Shown here piece by piece: positions 1 to 6,790 of a stretch of 8,468 nt of DNA; position 1 is the first letter of the stretch; each line of letters begins with the position of its first letter. Position numbers and translations under genes: made by a program. This DNA is from Bacteroidota bacterium (GTDB lineage Bacteria > Bacteroidota > Ignavibacteria > Ignavibacteriales > Ignavibacteriaceae), in NCBI GenBank assembly GCA_024278655.1, contig JAJRSV010000253.1, positions 1 through 8,468 on the forward strand, in the 5' to 3' direction. The notes below the pieces were generated by a model, which was not told the DNA's origin, did not search any database, and saw only the letters and a list, made by a program, of their open reading frames with translations.

Positions 1-97
1 CCTTCCCCGGGATATCCTTCCCAACGAAGTTATTTATATGCCATAAAATGTTTGTTGGTTTCAATTTGATTTCTTTGCCGGTTATTATCAGTGCCAT
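1..97 (-). CDS. Possible 5' end of an unidentified gene, cut by the left edge
   Basis: An ATG at 95-97 on the minus strand opens a frame of 32 codons with no stop before the window edge. It begins MALIITGKEIKL and later contains LWHINNFVGKDIPGK. The mix of charged, hydrophobic and glycine residues is compatible with a real protein, but 32 codons is too short to prove coding. I do not recognise the family. There is no well-placed Shine-Dalgarno sequence: the nearest GAGG lies about 15 bases upstream, inside a palindrome at 109-125. If real, the gene is transcribed leftward and that palindrome sits in its promoter or leader. It could equally be chance open frame in an intergenic or mobile-element remnant. 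Confidence 0.3.
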   Translation of the reverse strand, partial: MALIITGKEIKLKPTNILWHINNFVGKDIPGK

Positions 98-108
98 TAT
101 GTTTTAGA

Positions 109-125
109 TAACCTCGTAGAGGTTA
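109..125. repeat. Short palindrome, copy 1 (taacctc-gta-gaggtta)
   Basis: This is a perfect inverted repeat with 7-bp arms (109-115 and 119-125) around a 3-base gta loop. A near-identical copy lies at 163-181 in the same orientation, with loop centres 55 bp apart. Two related palindromes in a gene-poor stretch resemble dispersed REP-like elements, although two copies in one window cannot prove a genome-wide family. It has no adjacent T-run, so it is not a standard terminator. Confidence 0.6.
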
Positions 126-162
126 AATTATTGTAAAAAAAAACATCCATCGAAAAACAACA

Positions 163-181
163 TAAACCTTGTAGAGGTTTA
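163..181. repeat. Short palindrome, copy 2 (taaacct-t-gta-g-aggttta)
   Basis: Arms of 7 bp (163-169 and 175-181) enclose t-gta-g. It shares the cct-y-gta-g-agg core with the copy at 109-125. The base pair next to the loop is C:G in copy 1. In copy 2 it is t170 opposite g174, which can still pair as U:G in RNA from the plus strand but becomes an A/C mismatch in RNA from the minus strand. That hints weakly at folding of a plus-strand transcript. It also lies about 134 bp downstream of the lipoprotein gene ending at 315. Confidence 0.55.
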
Positions 182-314
182 ATAAAACAATCTGCTTATC
201 TCATCAGTTAAGTATCAAATCTTTTTATTTTAATATTGCAGGCAGCAATGATATTTTTCAATACCCTCTTCAGGTTCTTAAATTTATTGTAATTACGTAG
301 TTTACGCTTTAACT
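182..314. other. AT-rich intergenic stretch with no recognised gene
   Basis: Together with the uncertain frame at 1-97 and the palindromes at 109-181, this forms a 314-base stretch without a secure gene. It contains a modest hairpin at 235-249 (attgc, 5-base loop, gcaat). On the plus strand a short T-run follows a few bases later (254-258). For the leftward lipoprotein gene the hairpin is not followed by T residues, so I do not call a terminator. I see no RNA gene here. Confidence 0.5.
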
Positions 315-980
315 CTAATCCTTCTTTTTACGAAGCAGGAAGAAAATCACCAGGGCTAAAACCGCACCCGTCAGCATGTAAATCCAGTCGGGTGTTTTTT
401 TAAGTTTGAAAGGGCGGAATGTAGTAAAAATGGTTTTACCGCTGCCTATATCTGCAAGCGCATAATCCCAGACAAGTGTACGCCCGTCAACCTTTTTAGC
501 ATTATGATTTATAATTTTACCGCCGAAAGTATATTTGTAAACCACGTGGTATTTGCTTGCATCAATTCCGAAACCGGTTGCAATGGGCGGAATGAACTGG
601 CTGAAGTAAATTAACCCCGAACTTTCTTTACGGAAAACAAATTGTGCATCGGCAAAAGCTTTAACATTATTTAACGAATCAATCCTTTCGAAGGAGAGCC
701 GGATTACGGTATGTGTAGTGCTGTCGGTCGAGTCTGTAAAAACAGTAACGCTTTCAATTTTCGTATAGTCGGAACCGAATTCTTTCTTCACCGAATCAGG
801 ATTGAACAACCCGATTTTTTCAGCTACTACCCTGCTTTCTTCGTCGGGCAGTTTCATCCAGTAGTCTATTTGCATCGTTCCCGAGCCGTCGGGATAAAGC
901 ACCACCTCCTGAACATAGTTCAAACAGCCGGTTACGGCAATTGTAACAAGGAATAGTAAGAGCTTAATCTTGTTTTTCAT
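315..980 (-). CDS. Predicted lipoprotein with C-terminal membrane anchor, function unknown
   Basis: A 221-residue envelope protein. Residues 1-18 form a lipoprotein signal: Lys-rich start, hydrophobic core, then lipobox Val-Thr-Gly-Cys with the acylated cysteine at 19. The middle (20-195) is a soluble, mostly beta-looking domain beginning with a YPDGSG motif near residues 30-34. Residues about 199-216 are a single membrane helix, followed by RKKKD, which should stay cytoplasmic. The protein would thus be lipid-anchored at one end and membrane-spanning at the other, placing it in the inner membrane. This layout resembles DUF3153/LppM-like lipoproteins, but that link is tentative. I chose the ATG at 978-980 because it starts the signal peptide exactly; an in-frame ATG at 1058 would add 26 residues that hide the signal. 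A GGAGA lies directly before the ATG, closer than usual for a Shine-Dalgarno site. The gene is divergent from the zinc-ribbon gene at 1128. Confidence 0.8.
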   Translation of the reverse strand: MKNKIKLLLFLVTIAVTGCLNYVQEVVLYPDGSGTMQIDYWMKLPDEESRVVAEKIGLFNPDSVKKEFGSDYTKIESVTVFTDSTDSTTHTVIRLSFERIDSLNNVKAFADAQFVFRKESSGLIYFSQFIPPIATGFGIDASKYHVVYKYTFGGKIINHNAKKVDGRTLVWDYALADIGSGKTIFTTFRPFKLKKTPDWIYMLTGAVLALVIFFLLRKKKD

Positions 981-1086
981 TCTCCATCTGATTTCAATTA
1001 ATTCCTTATCCGGCAATACAAACAGATATTTGCAACCATTTAGAATAAAGTGAATCAAATTTATAGAAATATTAACTATTTTTCAC

Positions 1087-1094
1087 TAATTTTG
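1087..1094 (+). promoter_or_regulatory. Candidate promoter -7 box (TAATTTTG) for the zinc-ribbon gene
   Basis: The octamer fits the Bacteroidota-type TAnnTTTG -7 consensus exactly. It lies 33 bases before the ATG at 1128, giving a plausible short leader that contains the ribosome binding site. I cannot find a matching -33 TTG at the expected distance, so this remains a weak call. Confidence 0.3.
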
Positions 1095-1115
1095 CAGATT
1101 GATTAAATAAACTAT

Positions 1116-1121
1116 GAGGTG
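1116..1121 (+). promoter_or_regulatory. Shine-Dalgarno site GAGGTG of the zinc-ribbon gene
   Basis: GAGGTG ends six bases before the ATG at 1128, which is normal spacing. It decides the start: the GTG at 1119 lies inside this site and cannot be the initiator. It is the only well-spaced, strong ribosome binding site in the window. Confidence 0.7.
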
Positions 1122-1127
1122 AATATT

Positions 1128-1412
1128 ATGCCGACGTACGACTATAGATGCCTGGAATGTAATCATAAATTCGAATTGTTTCAGTCGATGACCGCAGAAC
1201 CGGTTTCGGTTTGCCCCGAATGCGGAGGGAAAGTTAAAAGATTAATTGGTGCAGGCGCCGGTCCTATTTTCAAGGGCAGTGGTTTCTATCAAACCGATTA
1301 TAAAAACAAATCATCTTCTTCAAATAATAACAACGGCAGTAACGGCAATAGTAAAACTATTAGTACACCGGTTACAAAAGATACCACGACAAAAGCCAAA
1401 CCGGCTAAGTAA
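1128..1412 (+). CDS. FmdB-family zinc-ribbon protein
   Basis: A 94-residue protein with the FmdB/CxxC-CxxC regulatory-type zinc ribbon. The start MPTYDYRC is characteristic of the family. Four cysteines, C8, C11, C29 and C32, form two CxxC pairs that should bind one zinc ion. The ribbon is followed by the usual KRLIG and Gly-rich GAGAGPIFKGSGFYQTDY segment to about residue 61. The last 33 residues are a low-complexity Ser/Asn/Thr/Lys/Pro tail, a common feature of family members. FmdB was first named as a putative regulator in a methylotroph formamidase/amidase cluster, but the biochemical role of the family is not settled, and cytoplasmic location is inferred from the lack of a signal peptide. 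The gene stands alone, divergent from the lipoprotein gene and convergent with the large operon, and ends at a strong hairpin terminator. Confidence 0.92.
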   Translation: MPTYDYRCLECNHKFELFQSMTAEPVSVCPECGGKVKRLIGAGAGPIFKGSGFYQTDYKNKSSSSNNNNGSNGNSKTISTPVTKDTTTKAKPAK

Positions 1413-1435
1413 AAGAAATTTGATTTTTAAAAATT

Positions 1436-1463
1436 AAAAGCGATTCACCGAATCGCTTTTTTT
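1436..1463 (+). terminator. Intrinsic terminator, probably bidirectional
   Basis: An 11-bp perfect stem (1436-1446 with 1450-1460) closes a 3-base acc loop and runs into seven T residues (1457-1463). It starts 24 bases after the zinc-ribbon stop. Read on the minus strand, the same stem is followed by TTTTAATTTTT, so it probably also ends the convergent operon, whose last stop codon lies at 1492. Confidence 0.9.
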
Positions 1464-1491
1464 ATTTAAACCGGAACATTAATCGGTAAGT

Positions 1492-4400
1492 TTAGAAATC
1501 CAATCCTAACGAAAAATAAAATTTAGGTCTGGAAAAGCCGCTAACATTGTAAGCCCACGCAACATCGAAGCGCATAAGAAAATAAAGGAAGAAAACGCGC
1601 GCACCCACACCGGTACCCATCAGCAAATCATCGCTAACGATATTTCCGAAACGGTCTCTTTTGAACAATCGCAAATCGCTGTTTTTATACCAGGCACTAC
1701 CAACATCCACAAATGCAACCCCCTGAATATTGCTGAAAAGCAGCGGCAATCCGCCGGTTAAAAGATAACGTATAAGCGGGAACCTCAATTCGAGGTTAAC
1801 CAGAAAGTAGCGTGTGCCTATCTGTTCTGCATAATCGAAACCTCTTAGCGGCAGAGCAGCAGTTAGGAAAGCAAAATCTTCGGCTGATTGAATCGGTACT
1901 TCGGTGGTTGCATAACTCCTGTTAATCCAGTTATCCACACCGCCGATAAAAAACCGCTGCGGATTATTTCCGCCCGAGTACCCGGCTGAAAATCTAACCG
2001 CAAAAGAATGATCGTAAAAGAAGCGGAAGTAAGTACGGTAATCTCCCATAATAGAGTAAAAGCTTTTGGTCGGATCGTCGAAGCCGAGATTGCCGATAAC
2101 ATCGAACCTGTAACGCGTGCCCATTATAGGAGCGGTGTAACCCCAGATTATGTTATCGTGCACAAAACTAATCGAAGGCACAACCAGCGAAACCTTCTGA
2201 GGCGGCTCGAGAAAATTATCTAAATTTTCGCTCGAAATATTCAGCCAGCTTAAACCGACATCGAACCGGTAAAACCTGTCGAGCGGGTAACTTGCAGTAC
2301 CGGCAAAGCCGAAATTCCTGAAACGGAACAAATTAGCGTACCTTCCGCGCAGCAGCCTTATAAACCTTGCGGTATGAAAACCCTGAATTCCCCAGTTTAT
2401 TCTTTTAGCCAGGTAAAAATAGGCAAGCCCGTAATCGCTGTTTTTCAAATCGATCTGCAATCCGGTAATACCTATCAAACGGTGGTTGCCAAGCACATCG
2501 CTGAAACTGATAATTGTAGTACCGATAAAACCGTAAAGAGTATTATAACCTGCGTTGGCGTAAATCAGGTCCGGACCGAATGTAACTTTGTATTTATGAA
2601 CCAGGTAATCACCGTTCTCGTCAAGATTGTCAGTCGGGTTAAAAATATCCACATCGCTCGAATCTTCGTTTGAAGCTACTTGTTCATCTCTTCCGAAAAT
2701 GTAATTGCCGTAATCAACTTTATTGGTATCGGGTTCGCCGGTATTATCGATTACGTTTCCGGTAAAGAATGGAGATTCTTCCACAAATGACGAATCGGTT
2801 TTATCTTCATCAAACTTTTCTTTTTTCGCAAGTTCCGTAAGTGTGGGTGTTGAAAGATCGAACAATCCTCTTCTGAATTTTGTAAGAGGAAGCTGCTCCA
2901 CATCCTGCCGGATTTCAAACGGGTTGTTCATTAAAAATATGCTGTAACTCGAGTTGTAAAGCGTGGCAAATGCAAGTTTCTTTCCGTCTTTCGATAAGGT
3001 CAAATGGTAAATGCCGTTCAACGAATTAGTGACCGGTATTTCTTTAATTTCGGATAAGCTGCTTATGTTTTCGTCCTGCTCTGTAAATACAACTCTCTTT
3101 TTGTAAATATTGTTTATTCCATTTAAATCCGAAACGAATAATATCTCTTTATCATCGCCGCTGACTACGGGAAACATTTCGTTGCTGCCGGGTAGATTAG
3201 TAATTCTACCAATCTTGTGAGTTGCAACATCAACAGAGTAGATGTCGGTTGAATAATCTTCGTAGTTGTAAATTTTAAAATCTTCCGGAACCTCGCTTTC
3301 GGTAAGATAGTCGCCGCGGTCGGATGCGAAGTAAATGGTTTTACCGTCGTGCGACCATTCGGGGTCGCGGTCGCTGAATATATCATTTGTAAGATTGATT
3401 AACTCATCCGCTTCGATGTTGTAAATATAAATATCGGACTGGCGGGGTGTTTGTCCCACAAATGCAATATACTTTCCGTCCCACGACCAGCTTACACCGT
3501 TAATTGCATCCATTTTTACAGGAAGGATTTTGAACTCCTCTGTTTCTACATCGATAACATAAATAACATCGTAGCCATGATATAAAGCAGATACCGCAAT
3601 TTTTTTTCCGTCGGGCGACCATGTTAAACCGGGAGTAACGATATTAAGCTCTTCAAAATCGGGTGAGACGTTACCTGCTACCAATTCCTTAATTATCTCG
3701 CCTGTGTTCGCATCCATAAGGTACAGACTGAAGGTCAGGTCTCTGTTCGAAATGTATGCTATCTTATCTCCCTGCGGAGAAAGTGCGGGACTCGTATTAT
3801 ATCTTCCGTCGCCTTCTTCCGGGTCGGTTAATCTTTTTGCAAACTCATCCGGGTCAAGCATATCTTCAACGTCGGGCCAGAATGCACGTTTAATATCTTT
3901 CTTCCAGCGTTCGTTCAATTCTTTAAGCGTAAGTCCAATGCTTTGCCGCATTGCTTCGTTAAGATTACCCACACCTTTCAGCTTGTGAATCAGCTCGCTT
4001 ATTTTTTCCTTGCCGTATTTTTTAGCTATATAATAAAACACCGCCTGACCGCCGCGGTAAGCAAAGTATCCACCCAACCGGCTTATATCGGGCAGGTATT
4101 CGTTAATGGCTGCATCGCGAATAAACATATCTTCCTCAACATCCCACCCGACCGATTGATACTCAGCCATTCCTTCGTTAAACCAAAGCGGAATTTGAAG
4201 CGATATGTTGTTCGAAATAATATTCTGAAGCGAACCGCCGTAAAACATATCGTTAATTACGGCGTGAGTTAATTCGTGATGAATTAAATGTCTGAACTCC
4301 TTGTACGAACCGGTAAACTGAATTACAACCCTGTTTTTAAAAAGCTCGGTAAAGCCCTGTATTCCCTCACTAAGGTAAGTATCGGTAACGTTTGTTTCCT

Positions 4401-4677
4401 GAAAGTCGTTTTGCGAATTGTAAACAATTATGGTAATGCGGCTGTTTATATTGAAATCGAAACTGTTCATAATGCTGTTTAATGCATCTTCGGCAGCGTG
4501 GGCGGTAAACTCGGCAAGCATATCGCCTTTATCCGTAAAGTAAATATCAAAGTGTTTCGTTTGAATATAGTACCAGTCGAATGTTTTATACTGTACCTTG
4601 TTCTGCCCGAATTGACCAAACAGAAGGGAATTAGCTAAAATAACATATGCTAAAATGTTAAATAACTTTTTTGTCAT
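1492..4677 (-). CDS. Outer-membrane fusion protein: MA-like zinc peptidase, six-repeat TolB/PD40 propeller, Omp85 barrel
   Basis: 1061 residues with three modules. Residues 1-22 are a signal peptide with a likely cut after Phe-Gly-Gln. Residues about 35-265 are a gluzincin (peptidase MA-like) domain: HELTH at 134-138 gives zinc ligands H134 and H138 and catalytic E135, and WFNEGMAEY at 165-173 supplies the third ligand E168, so the active site looks intact. Residues about 290-600 hold six PD40 repeats of the S-x-DGK-x-IAF type, near 299, 353, 398, 442, 507 and 562, matching a TolB-like propeller. An acidic linker (about 610-690) leads to an Omp85 barrel (about 695-1061): RFFIGG at 908-913, the lid-lock LRGF at 944-947, NLELRFPL at 961-968, FVDVGSAW at 989-996 and a terminal SLGLDF that fits the BAM recognition signal. 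No POTRA domain is visible. It is the last operon gene, 13 bp after rnr, with no Shine-Dalgarno sequence. Substrate and function are unknown. Confidence 0.9.
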   Translation of the reverse strand: MTKKLFNILAYVILANSLLFGQFGQNKVQYKTFDWYYIQTKHFDIYFTDKGDMLAEFTAHAAEDALNSIMNSFDFNINSRITIIVYNSQNDFQETNVTDTYLSEGIQGFTELFKNRVVIQFTGSYKEFRHLIHHELTHAVINDMFYGGSLQNIISNNISLQIPLWFNEGMAEYQSVGWDVEEDMFIRDAAINEYLPDISRLGGYFAYRGGQAVFYYIAKKYGKEKISELIHKLKGVGNLNEAMRQSIGLTLKELNERWKKDIKRAFWPDVEDMLDPDEFAKRLTDPEEGDGRYNTSPALSPQGDKIAYISNRDLTFSLYLMDANTGEIIKELVAGNVSPDFEELNIVTPGLTWSPDGKKIAVSALYHGYDVIYVIDVETEEFKILPVKMDAINGVSWSWDGKYIAFVGQTPRQSDIYIYNIEADELINLTNDIFSDRDPEWSHDGKTIYFASDRGDYLTESEVPEDFKIYNYEDYSTDIYSVDVATHKIGRITNLPGSNEMFPVVSGDDKEILFVSDLNGINNIYKKRVVFTEQDENISSLSEIKEIPVTNSLNGIYHLTLSKDGKKLAFATLYNSSYSIFLMNNPFEIRQDVEQLPLTKFRRGLFDLSTPTLTELAKKEKFDEDKTDSSFVEESPFFTGNVIDNTGEPDTNKVDYGNYIFGRDEQVASNEDSSDVDIFNPTDNLDENGDYLVHKYKVTFGPDLIYANAGYNTLYGFIGTTIISFSDVLGNHRLIGITGLQIDLKNSDYGLAYFYLAKRINWGIQGFHTARFIRLLRGRYANLFRFRNFGFAGTASYPLDRFYRFDVGLSWLNISSENLDNFLEPPQKVSLVVPSISFVHDNIIWGYTAPIMGTRYRFDVIGNLGFDDPTKSFYSIMGDYRTYFRFFYDHSFAVRFSAGYSGGNNPQRFFIGGVDNWINRSYATTEVPIQSAEDFAFLTAALPLRGFDYAEQIGTRYFLVNLELRFPLIRYLLTGGLPLLFSNIQGVAFVDVGSAWYKNSDLRLFKRDRFGNIVSDDLLMGTGVGARVFFLYFLMRFDVAWAYNVSGFSRPKFYFSLGLDF

Positions 4678-4690
4678 AAATAAACGTCAA

Positions 4691-6787
4691 TCAATCAACA
4701 ATTATAAAATCTAATTCCAGTTTATCTAAGTTAACCCTAACAAGCTTAACTATTAATTTATCCCCTAAACGGTAACTTTTTTTAGTTCGTCTGCCAATTA
4801 AGGAATATTTTTTCTCATCATAAATGTAAAAATCACTCTCTAAATCCCGTACTCTAATAAGACCTTCGGCTAAAATATCAACCAATTCAACAAACAGCCC
4901 GTAATGAGTAACACCCGAAACAACAGCATGGAACTCTTCGCCCAGTCTTTCTTTAAGGAACTGCACCTGCTTCATCTTAACCGACAGGCGCTCGGCATCA
5001 ACAGCATTCCTTTCGGTCGATGAGATATATTCGCAAATTTTATCCAATTGTTCAAGCGTATAAAAAGTTCCACCCTTCTTTTTGGTGTAAAACTCAATCA
5101 GCCGGTGAACGAGTAAATCGGAATACCTTCTGATGGGCGAGGTAAAATGGGTGTAATACCTGAATCCCAATCCGAAGTGCCCGATATTTTTGGTGGAGTA
5201 AACGGCTTTTGCCATTGAGCGGATAGCCAGTTCATTTACTACGGCTTCTTCTTCCGAACCCCGTACCTGGGTTATCAGCTTTTGAATTTCCCTCGAGTGA
5301 CTTTGCGAACGAACATTGAATTTATACCCGAGCGACCTGACGAACCTTGCAAATTCACTTATCTTTTCCTCTTCCGGTTTGTCGTGAACCCTGTAAACAA
5401 ACGGGTTTCCTCCTTTACGCGATAATTTTGAGACGTGCTCGGCAACGGTTTTGTTCGCCAGAAGCATGAATTCCTCAACAAGCATATTGCTTTCTTTCAT
5501 CTCTTTTTTATGAACCGCTACCGGGTTGCCCTCTTTGTCTAATTCGAACGCTACTTCGGGAGAGAAAAATTCTATACTTCCCGCCTTAACTCTTTTCTTA
5601 CGTAACACCTGCGCCAGCTTGTTAAGTGCCAGTATTTCTTTACTGAAATCACCTTCGCCGGTTTCAATTATTTTTTGTGCTTCTTCGTAAGTGAATCTTC
5701 TTTTACTGTTAATTATGGTTTTAACAATATCATATTTTTCTATTTTGCCTCTCGGCGTAAGTTCGAATATTACCGAGTAAGTTAAGCGGTCTTCATCGGG
5801 CACAAGCGAACAGACAACATTCGAAAGCGCTTCCGGAAGCATAGGTATCACTTTGCCGACAAGGTAAACACTGTTGCCGCGCAGTTCCGCCTGCCGGTCA
5901 AGTGCCGTGTCCTTTCTTACATAGTGACTCACATCGGCAATATGAACACCCACACGGTAATTGCCGTTTTTCAATTCTTTAATCGATAAAGCATCATCGA
6001 AATCTTTTGCATCTTCCGGATCGATGGTAAAGATAACTTCTTTCCGTAAGTCTTTTCGCTTTTTAATTTCTTCAGGTGGAATTTCACTGCTTATCTGTTT
6101 TGCTTCCTTAGTTACTTTAGCAGGAAATTTAACCTGAATATTGAACTCGCGCGCTATAGCCATTAACTCGGTATCGTGCGAACCTTCTTTGCCGAGGACT
6201 TCAATTATTTCACCTTCGGGATTAAGCATTGAAGAGTACCACTCAAGATTTCCGACTATTACTTTATCTCCCGGCTTTGCTCCATGTAAATATTTTTTAT
6301 CCACATAAATATCCCTGTGGATTTTTGTGTCATCCGGTCGGACGAAATAGAAAGACTTCGAACGGTGCAGCGTTCCTATGTACTCTTTTCTTTTCCGTTC
6401 AATCACATCTACTATTTGTCCTTCGAGGTTTTTACCTTTCTGCTTTGCAAACAACACAACTTCAACCGTGTCTCCGTCGAAAGCGGAGTTGATGTTTCTT
6501 TCGGCAACGTATATGTCGCCGAGTTTTTTATTCTTCGGGATTACAAACCCGAAGCCATCGGGATGAAGCCGCAAAATGCCAATCAGTTTATTCCCGTTGG
6601 GGAACAGATTTAACTGATAGCGCTTGCCTCTCCTGGTTAAAAAATCCTCTTTATGAAGTTTGTGCAGTTCGGATTTAAGCAGTGCATACCTGTCCGAACT
6701 GTTTATCTTAAGGCGTTTGGCAATTTCCTTGCTTTTGAACGAACGCCTCGGATGCTTTTTGAAGAAGTTTTGTAAATCTTTTTTCAT
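4691..6787 (-). CDS. rnr: Ribonuclease R (RNB-family 3'-5' exoribonuclease)
   Basis: A 698-residue enzyme that degrades RNA one nucleotide at a time from the 3' end, including structured RNA, in the cytoplasm. Domains in order: N-terminal winged helix (about 1-60), two cold-shock/OB domains (about 66-130 and 135-200), RNB catalytic domain (about 248-575) and C-terminal S1 domain (about 618-695). The metal-binding motif IDPEDAKDFDDA at 255-266 keeps the four catalytic aspartates D256, D262, D264 and D265. SHYV (Y289) and THFTSPIRRYSD at 546-557, also family signatures, are present. The N-terminal winged helix favours RNase R over RNase II. It ends right after S1 and lacks the Lys-rich tail of the longer E. 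coli enzyme (813 residues), so helicase-like activity may differ. The ATG directly follows the tamB stop codon and the next gene starts 13 bp after its TGA, so it is the middle gene of an operon. Confidence 0.96.
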   Translation of the reverse strand: MKKDLQNFFKKHPRRSFKSKEIAKRLKINSSDRYALLKSELHKLHKEDFLTRRGKRYQLNLFPNGNKLIGILRLHPDGFGFVIPKNKKLGDIYVAERNINSAFDGDTVEVVLFAKQKGKNLEGQIVDVIERKRKEYIGTLHRSKSFYFVRPDDTKIHRDIYVDKKYLHGAKPGDKVIVGNLEWYSSMLNPEGEIIEVLGKEGSHDTELMAIAREFNIQVKFPAKVTKEAKQISSEIPPEEIKKRKDLRKEVIFTIDPEDAKDFDDALSIKELKNGNYRVGVHIADVSHYVRKDTALDRQAELRGNSVYLVGKVIPMLPEALSNVVCSLVPDEDRLTYSVIFELTPRGKIEKYDIVKTIINSKRRFTYEEAQKIIETGEGDFSKEILALNKLAQVLRKKRVKAGSIEFFSPEVAFELDKEGNPVAVHKKEMKESNMLVEEFMLLANKTVAEHVSKLSRKGGNPFVYRVHDKPEEEKISEFARFVRSLGYKFNVRSQSHSREIQKLITQVRGSEEEAVVNELAIRSMAKAVYSTKNIGHFGLGFRYYTHFTSPIRRYSDLLVHRLIEFYTKKKGGTFYTLEQLDKICEYISSTERNAVDAERLSVKMKQVQFLKERLGEEFHAVVSGVTHYGLFVELVDILAEGLIRVRDLESDFYIYDEKKYSLIGRRTKKSYRLGDKLIVKLVRVNLDKLELDFIIVD

Positions 6788-6790
6788 TTA
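6785..6790 (-). other. Abutting stop-start junction TAA-ATG between tamB and rnr
   Basis: On the minus strand the tamB stop TAA (6788-6790) is followed immediately by the rnr ATG (6785-6787). No good Shine-Dalgarno sequence precedes it, only an AGG about 12 bases upstream. Ribosomes finishing TamB probably reinitiate on rnr, which would couple the two proteins' synthesis. Confidence 0.8.

Noticed and set aside
109..181. Start of a CRISPR array
   Set aside because: There are only two short, palindromic, non-identical units of 17-19 bp with one 37-bp interval, and no further copies.
235..258. Intrinsic terminator of the lipoprotein gene
   Set aside because: The stem is only 5-6 bp, and the T-run lies on the plus-strand side, not downstream for a leftward transcript.
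981..1058. Upstream ATG extending the lipoprotein by 26 residues
   Set aside because: The extension would bury the lipoprotein signal peptide; the ATG at 978-980 places the lipobox cysteine at residue 19, as expected.
1119..1127. GTG start three codons upstream for the zinc-ribbon protein
   Set aside because: The GTG overlaps the Shine-Dalgarno sequence, and family members begin with MPxYxYxC at the ATG at 1128.
2008..2673. Plus-strand open frames opposite the Omp85 barrel region
   Set aside because: They lie wholly antisense to a well-supported gene, lack ribosome binding sites and domain signatures, and are typical shadows.
3704..4482. Plus-strand open frames opposite the propeller and peptidase domains
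   Set aside because: They are antisense to a gene with clear motifs in the other strand, and their translations show no recognisable family.
6229..6613. Overlapping plus-strand open frames opposite the rnr N-terminal part
   Set aside because: Several mutually overlapping frames lie opposite conserved RNase R domains; they are shadow frames.
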